Assembly: GCA_964617665.1 (NCBI GenBank)
Contig: CAZUAH010000477.1
Span: 1 to 10,858 of the forward strand
DNA from: JADHUC01 sp964617665
GTDB taxonomy: Bacteria; Planctomycetota; Planctomycetia; Pirellulales; Pirellulaceae
Length of the DNA: 10,858 bases
Direction of reading: 5' to 3'
In this document: piece by piece, positions 1 through 7,604 of the stretch
Layout: each line of letters opens with the position of its first letter
Numbering within the stretch: the stretch's first letter is position 1
The notes under the pieces: model-generated
What the model was told of the DNA's origin: nothing
Database searches by the model: none
The model's input: only the letters and a program-made list of their open reading frames with translations
Translations under genes and position numbers: made by a program

Positions 1-627
1 TTGGCGACGGCAGGCGGCATGGCAATCCGCTTCAACGAAGCGGACGCCCGGTCTATGGGTCGGAATACTTCGGGTGTCAAAGGTATCAGACTGCAACGCA
101 ACGACGAACTTGTGGGTATGATCGTTGCCGATCCGGATGCCACGCTGCTGACGGCATGCGAAAACGGGTATGGTAAACGCACGAACTTCGGTCCCAATAC
201 GGTGGCCGTGGACAACGGTGGCGAAGTGGAGGGAGTGGAGGACGAAACGGCATCGGGCGCACGATACCGAACCCAGCGTCGCGGCGGAAAGGGAGTGTTG
301 GACATCAAGACGACCGCTCGAAACGGTAAGGTCATCGGAGTCACCCGCGTGGATGACGACGATGAACTGCTGATGATGACGGCGAGGGGAAAGATCCAAC
401 GCATCGCTGCCCGTGAGATCAGCGTGGTCGGTCGCAATACCCAAGGTGTGCGGATCATGAGCCTGTATAAAGGCGATGCCCTAGCCGCCGTCAAACGCTT
501 GCCAAAGGAGGAAGAGGGCGAAAACGGCAATGGCACGACAGACGCGACCGCCGAGGCACCGGAAGAGAACTCGGAGCAGGAGAATCCCGAAACGCCCGAC
601 GCAGCCATCGATGGCCAAGATGTTTGA
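1..627 (+). CDS. gyrA: DNA gyrase subunit A, C-terminal part (5' end outside window)
   Basis: This is the last 208 codons of the gyrase A subunit, which with GyrB introduces negative supercoils into DNA using ATP. Only part of the C-terminal DNA-wrapping beta-pinwheel is present. Visible blade motifs are GRNTSGVKGIRL (residues 20-31 of the fragment), ENGYGKRT (54-61), GGKGVLDIK (95-103) and GRNTQGVRIMSL (about 143-154), all lining up with the E. coli GyrA C-terminus. The TTG at base 1 is not a start, because the frame is open to the window edge and begins in mid-domain. Compared with E. coli there is an acidic insertion of about 20 residues after ENGYGKRT (roughly 64-88), followed by a perfect GyrA-box-like QRRGGKG at 92-98. 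The tail from about residue 169 is rich in Glu, Asp and Asn; acidic tails of E. coli GyrA are known to modulate DNA wrapping. The gene converges on coaX with 8 nt between stops. Confidence 0.96.
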   Translation: MATAGGMAIRFNEADARSMGRNTSGVKGIRLQRNDELVGMIVADPDATLLTACENGYGKRTNFGPNTVAVDNGGEVEGVEDETASGARYRTQRRGGKGVLDIKTTARNGKVIGVTRVDDDDELLMMTARGKIQRIAAREISVVGRNTQGVRIMSLYKGDALAAVKRLPKEEEGENGNGTTDATAEAPEENSEQENPETPDAAIDGQDV

Positions 628-635
628 GATTGCCG

Positions 636-1490
636 TTATTCCGCGGGACGTTCATTGAGATCCCAGTAGGTCATGGCGATTCCGGCGAGGACGAGTTCTG
701 GGACAATCTTCGCAGTACTGGGCAGGAAAGGCGAGAGTTTCTCGGCGTCTCCCCCGGCGAGAAACAGTTGTATATCGCCTTTGACGTCGCTTGATATTCG
801 GTCAACTACCTCGCGAACGGCACCGATGCTGCCCCAGAACAGGCCGCTGCCTATTGCGGCAGATGTCGACTTGCCCACCACAGGTGGTGGCCCGTCAGAG
901 ATGGAATACTTGACGAATGGCAGTAGATCCGTCTGTTCGTCCATCGCTCTGGCCACCATCTCCAGACCGGGCAAGATCGCTCCACCCTCGAATACCCCGT
1001 CGGCCGAAACCATGTCTACGGTGATTGCAGAGCCGGCGTCGACGACAATAGCCGGCTGGCCCGGCGTTCGAATTCGGTTGACCGCTACGGCAGCCAGGAG
1101 CCGATCCGCTCCCACCAACTCGGGAGCGTCAAGATGGATCTCGATGGGCAGGTCGTCATTCACAAGCAGGACATAGCGGTCGGCTGGCCGGTGATGTCGG
1201 ACCCATTCAAACAGTCGGCCCTGGGCCTCGCGATTCACCGCGGCTACATACCAATCCAACCCGTCAGGCGGTAGCCACCCGAGCAGTTCGTCAAAAGACT
1301 CCTCGCGCGTGGGTATCTTGAGAACGCTGGACGGTTGTGGCAGCGCGATCGTCTCGTTCGTCGGCAGCAAGCCGAATTTGAGCTGGTGGTTGCCGATATC
1401 TACGGCCAGTAATCGGTCGGAGCCTGAATCGGTCACGTTGATGTCGCCGTGTAGTGTGCTCGTGATTGTGCGTGTGCCCGGAGCGAACAT
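636..1490 (-). CDS. coaX: Type III pantothenate kinase
   Basis: It catalyses ATP-dependent phosphorylation of pantothenate, the first step of coenzyme A synthesis, in the cytoplasm. The protein is 284 aa and shows the ASKHA-fold signatures of CoaX: phosphate-1 motif DIGN (31-34), GADR (127-130), phosphate-2-like DAGSAIT (151-157, with Ser where Thr is usual), EGGAILPG (168-175), GKST (207-210) and LAGGDAE (244-250). Type III enzymes are usually about 255 aa; the excess here is an N-terminal extension of about 25 residues before the first strand. The ATG at 1490 has a purine-rich stretch (GGGGCGGAA) immediately upstream and is kept as start. An internal GTG at 1436 (residue 19) would give a more typical N-terminus but has a poorer ribosome site. 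The gene diverges from dapL and converges on gyrA, so it is probably transcribed alone. The family call is secure; the start is less so. Confidence 0.92.
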   Translation of the reverse strand: MFAPGTRTITSTLHGDINVTDSGSDRLLAVDIGNHQLKFGLLPTNETIALPQPSSVLKIPTREESFDELLGWLPPDGLDWYVAAVNREAQGRLFEWVRHHRPADRYVLLVNDDLPIEIHLDAPELVGADRLLAAVAVNRIRTPGQPAIVVDAGSAITVDMVSADGVFEGGAILPGLEMVARAMDEQTDLLPFVKYSISDGPPPVVGKSTSAAIGSGLFWGSIGAVREVVDRISSDVKGDIQLFLAGGDAEKLSPFLPSTAKIVPELVLAGIAMTYWDLNERPAE

Positions 1491-1512
1491 TTCCGCCCCA
1501 CGTCAGTCGATA

Positions 1513-1518
1513 ATTGTA
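1513..1518 (-). promoter_or_regulatory. Candidate -10 box for coaX
   Basis: On the minus strand this reads TACAAT, five of six matches to TATAAT, about 22 nt upstream of the coaX ATG. That would give a leader of roughly 15 nt. No convincing -35 hexamer lies 16-18 nt further upstream (TTCCGT is the nearest), so the call rests on the -10 box and its position alone. Confidence 0.35.
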
Positions 1519-1521
1519 GGC

Positions 1522-1558
1522 CAGGGCTTGCCCTGACGGAAACCCGTAGGGTACCCTA
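1522..1558. promoter_or_regulatory. Two inverted repeats between divergent coaX and dapL
   Basis: The 136-nt region between the coaX start and the dapL ATG holds CAGGGC-TT-GCCCTG (1522-1535) and a perfect 12-bp palindrome TAGGGTACCCTA (1547-1558). They sit just upstream of the coaX -10-like box and 69-105 nt before the dapL ATG, where an operator could control either gene. No known regulator site is recognised. On the dapL side only a weak TTGGCG (1574-1579) resembles a -35 box, without a good -10 partner. Confidence 0.3.
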
Positions 1559-1626
1559 GTCCGTTCGATGGGATTGGCGGCAATCTCTCGCTGGCCTTAT
1601 CCGTGACCAATAAATACGAGACCACT

Positions 1627-2859
1627 ATGACCGATCCATACTTTCAGCAGATGTTTGCAGATCGCATCGGCGGAGCCAACTACGGCAAAGGGACGGAAAT
1701 CTACAAGTTTGAGAAGATCAAGCGAGCCAAACGCCAAGCCCTGGCTGACTATCCCGATCGCTCGATCCTGGACTTTGGGATTGGCGAAAACGACGAAATG
1801 GCGCCCTTGTCGGTCCGCCAACTCATGGCAGAACTCATCAACGCGCCCGAGAACCGTGGTTACGCGGACAACGGGATCCCGGAGTTCAAACGAGCCGCAG
1901 CAGATTTCATGAAACGCAACTTCGGCGTGAACCTGGACAAGGATACCGAAGTCAATCATTGCATTGGCTCGAAAACCGCCCTTGCCATGCTACCAGCTTG
2001 CTTCATCAACCCCGGCGACATCACGTTGATGACCGTGCCCGGTTACCCAGTTGCTGGAACGCACTCCGGTTACTACGGCGGCACGGTCTATAAGCTGCCG
2101 CTTCTGTCCAAGAACGACTTCCTACCGGATCTGCAGTCCATTCCGAGCGACGTGGCGCAGAAAGCCAAGCTGTTGGTACTAAACTATCCCAATAGCCCAA
2201 CTGGCAAAGTCGCCACGCCCGATTTCTACAAGGAAGTGATCGAATTCGCGAAGGCAAACGACATCGTGGTGGTTCAGGATGCGGCTCACACCATGCTGAC
2301 GTTCGATGGCGAACCGCTGAGCTTCCTGTCGGTACCGGGCGCCAAAGACGTGGGCGTCGAGATTCATTCGCTTTCAAAAGGCTTCGACATGATCGGCTGG
2401 CGCATCGGCTGGGTGTGCGGTCACGGGCGGATCGTTCGAGCATTCGCCGACGTGAAGGACAACTGCGACTCCGGTCAGTTCATTGCGATTCAGAAGGCGG
2501 CGACCGCCGCACTGGACGACGATTCGATTCCGGTTCGCACGCGAGAGAAGTACCATCGCCGGATGAACAAGCTCGTCAACACGTTGTCCGAATGTGGTTT
2601 CCAATGCCGCATGCCTGGCGGTTCGTATTTCCTGTACATGCCCGCTCCGAAAGGCGCCGAAGGTGGCACGTCGTTCGATTCAGCGGAAGCGGCCAGTCAG
2701 CACTTGATCACTCAGCAGTCGATTGTCACGGTACCCTGGGATGATGCCGGGCCGTTCCTGCGTTTCTCAGTCACCTACGAAGCGGCAGACGAAGCGGCTG
2801 AGGACGCGTTGATGGCCGAAACCGTATCGCGGCTGAAACAAATCAATCTAGTGTTCTAG
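1627..2859 (+). CDS. dapL: LL-diaminopimelate aminotransferase
   Basis: This PLP-dependent fold-type I aminotransferase converts L-tetrahydrodipicolinate and glutamate directly to LL-diaminopimelate, bypassing the succinylase and acetylase branches of lysine and cell-wall DAP synthesis. The protein is 410 aa from the ATG. Visible motifs are the substrate-side GANYGKGTEIYKFEKIK near the N-terminus, FGIGENDEM (50-58), GYADNGIPEFKRA (79-91), NYPNSPTG (186-193), the PLP-ring Asp218 in QDAAH, Schiff-base Lys251 in HSLSKGF, GWRIGW (257-262) and the carboxylate-binding Arg379 in FLRFS. The SLSK...GWRIGW form fits the bacterial/archaeal DapL2-like subgroup better than the plant/Chlamydia type. An in-frame GTG at 1603 would add 8 residues, but nothing resembling a ribosome site precedes it, so the ATG at 1627 is preferred. 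Another class I aminotransferase specificity cannot be excluded by motifs alone. It diverges from coaX and is followed by a hairpin. Confidence 0.85.
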   Translation: MTDPYFQQMFADRIGGANYGKGTEIYKFEKIKRAKRQALADYPDRSILDFGIGENDEMAPLSVRQLMAELINAPENRGYADNGIPEFKRAAADFMKRNFGVNLDKDTEVNHCIGSKTALAMLPACFINPGDITLMTVPGYPVAGTHSGYYGGTVYKLPLLSKNDFLPDLQSIPSDVAQKAKLLVLNYPNSPTGKVATPDFYKEVIEFAKANDIVVVQDAAHTMLTFDGEPLSFLSVPGAKDVGVEIHSLSKGFDMIGWRIGWVCGHGRIVRAFADVKDNCDSGQFIAIQKAATAALDDDSIPVRTREKYHRRMNKLVNTLSECGFQCRMPGGSYFLYMPAPKGAEGGTSFDSAEAASQHLITQQSIVTVPWDDAGPFLRFSVTYEAADEAAEDALMAETVSRLKQINLVF

Positions 2860-2888
2860 GCTACTCAAACGACTGTTCAGAAACGAAT

Positions 2889-2914
2889 GGACGGGACGGT
2901 GGGCCGTTCCGTCC
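2889..2914 (+). terminator. Strong hairpin after dapL, terminator-like without U-tract
   Basis: Arms GGACGGGACGG (2889-2899) and CCGTTCCGTCC (2904-2914) pair over 11 bp with one G-U pair, around a TGGG loop, 30 nt after the dapL stop. The bases after it are GAAAAACG, not a run of T, so it is not a canonical intrinsic terminator on the + strand. It may protect the dapL mRNA 3' end or terminate with factor help. It lies 70 nt before the lipoprotein start, so it could separate the two + strand genes. Confidence 0.45.
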
Positions 2915-2983
2915 GAAAAACGCGGTCGTGAAAGGCCGTCCTCCAAGTCTCCCTAACCTATTCACGGTGGAGCGAAGTTCGAA

Positions 2984-3892
2984 ATGCTCAATCACGGATT
3001 CCAGACAGTATGCGTGCTCCTGCTTTGCTTGTTCCTTTCCGGTTGTGGCGGAGGAGGCAAGTCGGGTGGAGGTTCCCTGACCGATCAATACCAGAAGGCA
3101 ATGCAGACTGCTGATCCAACCGCGCGTGTAACTAATCTGTTGCGAGTCGCGCAGAAGCAGGAGGCCGCGGGCGACTTCATGGGCACGGAAAAGACACTCG
3201 CCTCAGCTGCCGCCGCTGGCAAGAGTATCGAGGACGCCGAGGGACGCGCTGCAGCCTTGAACCGTGTGGCGTCCGCCATGGCACGCATGGACCAGCCAAC
3301 CGAAGCGAAGAATCTGCTGAAGGCGGTTCGCAAGGCATCGGACGAGATCGACGATCCCGAATCAAAAGTCTCGACGCTGACCAGAATGGCCTACACCTAT
3401 GGAAAGTACCTGGATGACAAGGACGTTGCCACAATCCACTTGAAGAACTGCGAGGAGATTGCCAGTTCCGTTACCCGACCGGAAGGCAAAATCGAATCGA
3501 TGTTGGCAGTTGCCTATGTCTACTTCGGCTTGGCGGAAACGGACAAGATGCAGAGTCTGATTGACCAGTCGTTGGAAGCCGCTCGCGCTCTAGAGGATAC
3601 GCGCAAGCGAGCCGATTCGATCGCGAATGCTGTGGCATACCTCAGCAAGATGAAGAAGACCGACGACGCCAAGGCGGCGTTCCAAGAAGCGCAGCAGGAG
3701 GCCGAAAAAATCGAAGATCCCCTCAGCCAAGCCCACGCCCTGGTACATCTGGGCGAGAAGCTGAACGAGTCTAATCTGAAAGGCGCCGCTCACAAGATCT
3801 TGGTCAAGGCGGAGGAAGCCGCCGACAAAGTGAAAGACCAGAGTATGCGCGGGCCGCTGATGGAAAAAATCTACGCCGCGCGGAAAAGGTAG
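2984..3892 (+). CDS. Lipoprotein with 40-residue helical (TPR-like) repeats
   Basis: This 302-aa protein opens with a hydrophobic signal sequence and lipobox LSGC (18-21), so Cys21 should be lipidated after signal peptidase II cleavage. The next residues are Gly- and Ser-rich with no Asp at +2, which under the E. coli rule favours the outer membrane. The rest is predicted to be almost all alpha-helical in a repeat of about 40 residues: the Asp closing an [ILV]-x-D turn recurs at 44, 84, 124, (Arg165), 205, 245 and 285. Each unit looks like a two-helix TPR-like hairpin (for example MAYTYGKYLDDKDV, then an Ala-rich helix). Such scaffolds bind proteins; no enzyme motif is seen. GGTGGAG lies upstream of the ATG, with about 11 nt between. 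The gene converges on the propeller gene of the large minus-strand cluster with 22 nt between stops, so a link to that cluster is possible but unproven. Function unknown. Confidence 0.85.
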   Translation: MLNHGFQTVCVLLLCLFLSGCGGGGKSGGGSLTDQYQKAMQTADPTARVTNLLRVAQKQEAAGDFMGTEKTLASAAAAGKSIEDAEGRAAALNRVASAMARMDQPTEAKNLLKAVRKASDEIDDPESKVSTLTRMAYTYGKYLDDKDVATIHLKNCEEIASSVTRPEGKIESMLAVAYVYFGLAETDKMQSLIDQSLEAARALEDTRKRADSIANAVAYLSKMKKTDDAKAAFQEAQQEAEKIEDPLSQAHALVHLGEKLNESNLKGAAHKILVKAEEAADKVKDQSMRGPLMEKIYAARKR

Positions 3893-3914
3893 TGGCCTGG
3901 CACCCGCCGCGATG

Positions 3915-6900
3915 TCAACTTCCCGACAAAGCGGGAATCACATGCAGCATTCCGTCGGCGCCGGACAGTAATAGCCGAGTGTTGAATTCGACTGCACCAC
4001 CCCCCAACGCCTCACGGAGTTGCACGTGCTTGATTTCGGTTCCATCAGCGCCGGAGACAAGCGAGACAACACCGTCAACCGACGTAATGATGTAGTTGCT
4101 TCCCTGCTGTAACGGTCGGCCCGCAAGCGCTCCGTGCTCCAACTTGGCGGTCCAGCGTTGCTTCTTGCCCGTCTCGAAACAAAGCAGGCCTTCTTGATCA
4201 GAGGCCATCATCACAACATCGTCTAATTGTTCCGGGCCCCAGACAATTCGCCCTTCCAAAGGCCATTCTCGGCCGACTGACAGGTCTGTTGCGGCGAACG
4301 ACACCACTGTATCGCCTCCGGCGCCACGCACCACACCGTAAACGGTGTCACCGGCCGCCGCCAATGCCGAGGTGATCTCCACCTCTAACTCGGCCTGAGC
4401 GAGATCGGCAAGATGCGGCTTAGGCTGATCCTTGACTCCCACGCGATACAACTTCTGACGATTGTCCGCAATCACGAATTCCTTCCCGCCGTCGCCGACA
4501 ACCGCCGCTCGACTCCATTGGACCTTTGTGCCGCCTTCCAACTTGGCTTGGAAGGGAAGCATCTTTCCTTCACCAGTTGCTGGATCGACCAGGACAACCT
4601 GACCGTTGTCCAATGGCGTCAGGAGGCCTCCATTGAAGAAGACAGGTTGAGCAGTTGCATTCGCATCGCCCGCTGCCTTGACCGCCTTCGCCTGCAAGCG
4701 TCCGGAGTCAGAAACCGCGTTCGGATCGTAGATGACCATTTTCTTCCGATCATCTGGGCTGGTGAACGCCCAACGACCGTTGTCCATGGGGGTTGCTTCG
4801 CTGAAGGCAACCGTCCGTGCCGCGCCGACCGCCGCTAGAGCTGGCTGATCCAGGATCTTAGCTTGCAGGACGTCTGATGTCACCTCGAACAGTTCGGCCT
4901 GAGCGGAAATCGAATGGATCACGTTCTTCTGCAGATCGACTCTCAATAGCGCAACGGGAGTTGCCAAATCAACCTCCCAAAGCACTCGCCCGTCGTCGAC
5001 GTGAATTGCCGAGGCGGTGTATGACGGCGAATTCTGTCGACGCCGCAGGTGATACACGGTGTTTCCCATGACCAGCGGTGGTGCAACGAATGCGTCGCGT
5101 TTGTTCTTGATCCACTTGCCGAACAATTCGGTCGTTGAGCTTCGGATCTCGTATCTCGTAAACTGATCGTTGCCCACGTACAGGCTGCCACCGTCCAGCG
5201 CCGCGTAGCCGGTGTAACGCACGTGGAACGAACCTGTCTCTGGCTCAACCGCGTTCTGCACCGGCTCGTCTGCATTCGCGGGATTGACTTCCAGCACGCG
5301 GATCGCTCCCAAGTCCGACACGATGACCACGCGTGCACCGGCCAAGAGGGGCCTCGTCGTGATGTGGCCCTTCACTCGCATGGGTTTAGAGGCCGGTTCG
5401 AGCTTCAGGCCGTTCTCGTCGGTAGCAAGTACGTGAAGATCGCAGTAGTCTTCACCACTGTTGACGGGCACGAACAGGTGGCCAAGCGCCATAACTGGTG
5501 GCGTTTCGACCGTACCCGCCTTATGCCCCAGGTAATACACTTCCTTGCACTCCAGACTCTCTTCGTCCAGCACATACAGGTTCGAGTGGTCGCCCACCTG
5601 GTACAAATGGCGTAGCTTGCTGACGCCGGGGGACGTCTGGAGTGTCTGGGGAATGACCACGGACTTAGCTTCGCCCGTTTCAGTATCAACACTCAACACG
5701 CGGCCGGACTTGGCCGTCAACAGAATCTTCTTCCCATCGATCACCGGATCCGAGAAAGGCTCGCCAACCGGCAGACGCCATTCCAATTCGCCCGTCTGAT
5801 CGTTAAGGCAAAGCAAATCGTTATGTCGGCTATCGACCGCGATCACCTTCGCTTCAGGCTGCTTCGATAGAGCCTGCGGAGCGGCATGCATTCCGTGCCC
5901 CACAAAGCGGCGCCAGAGCAACTTGCCGGTTGTTGCCTGCAGACCATACAGGGCGCCGCGTGCCTGGAAGAACACCACTTGTTTCTCGCTGCCGCCGGCA
6001 CCTTCGCCCCTGCGACTGGCCAGGGCGACTTGGAAATCTGATGACGCCGGGTGATCCTCCTGGGTGGACTGGCTTGGATCTGCGGAAACCTTGACCAGCG
6101 AACGTTCTCGTTCCGTGATGGCCAGGACCGCCTCGAGCAGTTGTGGATCTCGTTCCAGTTCCGGGTATTCACTCAACAATTCGCGGCGTTTCTGGTAGGC
6201 CTCGACCGTCTTGCCCGCCTCGGCCGCCTTTCGAATCTCGTCGACCGCCGCGGTAAGGCGTTTTTTGCGATTGATGTTCCGCTCGGCCAGTTGCATGTCC
6301 TCGCGGATTCTGGCCAGCTTGGTCTCGATGGTCTTTCGCTGGGAGGTCGGGATGTAGCTGGGATTGTTCACATACTCCATGGCCTTCACGGCCAGGTCTA
6401 GCAGTTCCTGCGCCTTCTCGATGTCTGGCTCCTCTTTTGCCTGGGTGGCAAACCCTTGGGCAATTTCGGACAAAATTGACGCCAATTCGGGACGAGCGTC
6501 TCCAAAGGCTGGTTCATTCTCGATCTGCGGAAGGATCTCGCCCACCGCTTCCAAAGCCGGACGTTTGTCTCGGGCATCCACGCGTTGCCAAAGTTTGGCC
6601 GTGCCGACTCTCACCCGCGCCATACTGACATTGGGGTCGTCGGGGAACTTGTCCAAGTACCGTTCGTACAGTTTTATCGCTTGGGCATACGCGCCAGACC
6701 GGTATTGTTCGTCGGCCTCTCCCAGAATCTCGGCCGCCGTTTCACGTTTTAGGACGAAAAAGATCGCTATCCCGATGAGGATGAGCAGAATCAAGGCACC
6801 GCCGCCAACCAACAGCAGCTTGGAATCCCAGACATTCTTCTTCGGCTTCTTGGGCATCTTCGAAGCCGGTCCGCCGAGGGGCGTCATTCCCGGCTGCGCA

Positions 6901-7601
6901 ACGACGGGTTCCAGGCCAGCCGTTGCATCCACGGGCTGCATCCCCGCACCACCGATCGGTTCCAACCCGGACGCTTGGTCTATCGGTTGCAGACCTTGGG
7001 GCGGTTTAACAGGATCGAGCCCAGGCGTGCCGCCCACAGGCTCCAAACCCGGCGTCCCAGCGACTGGTTCTAGACCTGGCGTACCTCCAACCGGTTCAAG
7101 ACCAGGAGTGCCGCCCACAGGCTCCAAACCCGGCGTCCCAGCGACTGGTTCCAGTCCTGGTGTACCGCCGACCGGCTCCAGGCCAGAAACCGCCTTTGGC
7201 CTAGTCGGCTTCGGCTCGTCCAGCGGCGCCAGCCCGGGATCCTGCGGAGATTCCTCGCTGGCATCCTCCAGCATAACGACATCGTCGTCATCTGCTTTGC
7301 CGGGCTTTTCCTTCTTGTCGTCGGCCAACGGCGCCAACCCAAGATCTTCGTCGACCGACGGCTTGGGCTTTGGCGCAGCACCTCCGTCCGCGGGCTTCAT
7401 TCTTGGCTCTTCGACCTTCCCAGACAGTAGCTTTGATGCTTGAAACTTCGTCAAGTAGCCATTCTTGACGAGCATTTCGGCGACCGCTTCCGCCGTAACC
7501 TCGAAGCTGGACGAAGTGACTTGCCTGCGCAACTGGGCCAGCACTGAGCTGTCCAGTAGCCCCATATTTTCGACTTGATCAAGAAACTGCTCGGGGGACA
7601 T
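3915..7601 (-). CDS. Membrane-anchored PQQ-type beta-propeller protein with TPR-like region and repeat linker
   Basis: This 1228-aa protein is last in the minus-strand cluster. Residues 1-62 form a helical module ending LVKNGYLTKFQASKLLSGK, which I recall at the N-termini of planctomycete Ser/Thr kinases; no kinase domain follows. Residues 63-139 are acidic and Pro-rich. Residues 140-246 hold GLEPV(G/A)GTP repeats. A basic KMPKKPKKN stretch precedes one transmembrane helix (262-284), so by the positive-inside rule the first 260 residues should be cytoplasmic and the rest periplasmic. Residues 289-500 are TPR-like (YRSGAYAQAIKLYERYLDKF, 300-319) and Lys/Arg/Glu-rich helices. From about 540 to the end are propeller strands of PQQ/BamB type (LYGLQATTGKLLWRR, LLCLNDQTGELEWRL, VLSVDTETGEA). 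A GAGGAG overlapping the upstream stop codon region lies 12 nt before the ATG, suggesting translational coupling across a 3-nt gap. It is probably a scaffold or sensor; no catalytic residues are seen. Function unknown. Confidence 0.9.
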   Translation of the reverse strand: MSPEQFLDQVENMGLLDSSVLAQLRRQVTSSSFEVTAEAVAEMLVKNGYLTKFQASKLLSGKVEEPRMKPADGGAAPKPKPSVDEDLGLAPLADDKKEKPGKADDDDVVMLEDASEESPQDPGLAPLDEPKPTRPKAVSGLEPVGGTPGLEPVAGTPGLEPVGGTPGLEPVGGTPGLEPVAGTPGLEPVGGTPGLDPVKPPQGLQPIDQASGLEPIGGAGMQPVDATAGLEPVVAQPGMTPLGGPASKMPKKPKKNVWDSKLLLVGGGALILLILIGIAIFFVLKRETAAEILGEADEQYRSGAYAQAIKLYERYLDKFPDDPNVSMARVRVGTAKLWQRVDARDKRPALEAVGEILPQIENEPAFGDARPELASILSEIAQGFATQAKEEPDIEKAQELLDLAVKAMEYVNNPSYIPTSQRKTIETKLARIREDMQLAERNINRKKRLTAAVDEIRKAAEAGKTVEAYQKRRELLSEYPELERDPQLLEAVLAITERERSLVKVSADPSQSTQEDHPASSDFQVALASRRGEGAGGSEKQVVFFQARGALYGLQATTGKLLWRRFVGHGMHAAPQALSKQPEAKVIAVDSRHNDLLCLNDQTGELEWRLPVGEPFSDPVIDGKKILLTAKSGRVLSVDTETGEAKSVVIPQTLQTSPGVSKLRHLYQVGDHSNLYVLDEESLECKEVYYLGHKAGTVETPPVMALGHLFVPVNSGEDYCDLHVLATDENGLKLEPASKPMRVKGHITTRPLLAGARVVIVSDLGAIRVLEVNPANADEPVQNAVEPETGSFHVRYTGYAALDGGSLYVGNDQFTRYEIRSSTTELFGKWIKNKRDAFVAPPLVMGNTVYHLRRRQNSPSYTASAIHVDDGRVLWEVDLATPVALLRVDLQKNVIHSISAQAELFEVTSDVLQAKILDQPALAAVGAARTVAFSEATPMDNGRWAFTSPDDRKKMVIYDPNAVSDSGRLQAKAVKAAGDANATAQPVFFNGGLLTPLDNGQVVLVDPATGEGKMLPFQAKLEGGTKVQWSRAAVVGDGGKEFVIADNRQKLYRVGVKDQPKPHLADLAQAELEVEITSALAAAGDTVYGVVRGAGGDTVVSFAATDLSVGREWPLEGRIVWGPEQLDDVVMMASDQEGLLCFETGKKQRWTAKLEHGALAGRPLQQGSNYIITSVDGVVSLVSGADGTEIKHVQLREALGGGAVEFNTRLLLSGADGMLHVIPALSGS
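6867..7184 (-). repeat. 27-bp tandem repeat array coding for GLEPV(G/A)GTP units
   Basis: Within the propeller gene, six perfect 9-residue units (residues 140-193) run in the order G-A-G, G-A-G at their sixth position, so the array is really two copies of an 81-bp, three-unit block. Identical 44-base stretches at 7027-7070 and 7108-7151, 81 bp apart, show the duplication at DNA level. Four degenerate units follow (GLDPVKPPQ, GLQPIDQAS, GLEPIGGA, GMQPVDATA), then GLEPVVAQP and GMTPLGG up to about residue 245. Isolated GLAPL copies at residues 88 and 123 suggest where the motif began. The linker lies just on the cytoplasmic side of the transmembrane helix. Confidence 0.95.
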
Positions 7602-7604
7602 ACT

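Noticed and set aside
1603..1626. GTG start giving an 8-residue longer DapL
   Set aside because: No ribosome site precedes it and the residues added (MTNKYETT) look unlike the family; the ATG at 1627 begins just before the conserved N-terminus.
3920..3937. TTCCCG-ACAAAG-CGGGAA hairpin at the convergent gene ends
   Set aside because: It lies within the last codons of the propeller gene, has only a 6-bp stem and no T-run on either strand, so it is not called a terminator.
6867..7184. Regular 27-bp repeats as a possible CRISPR array
   Set aside because: The units are contiguous without spacers and keep one reading frame within a coding gene; they are protein repeats.
6364..7443. 359-codon open frame on the + strand with Pro-Thr-Gly-Ser repeats
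   Set aside because: It is the antisense of the GLEPVGGTP repeat and TPR region; its low-complexity sequence follows from the minus-strand repeats and it has no domain or ribosome site.
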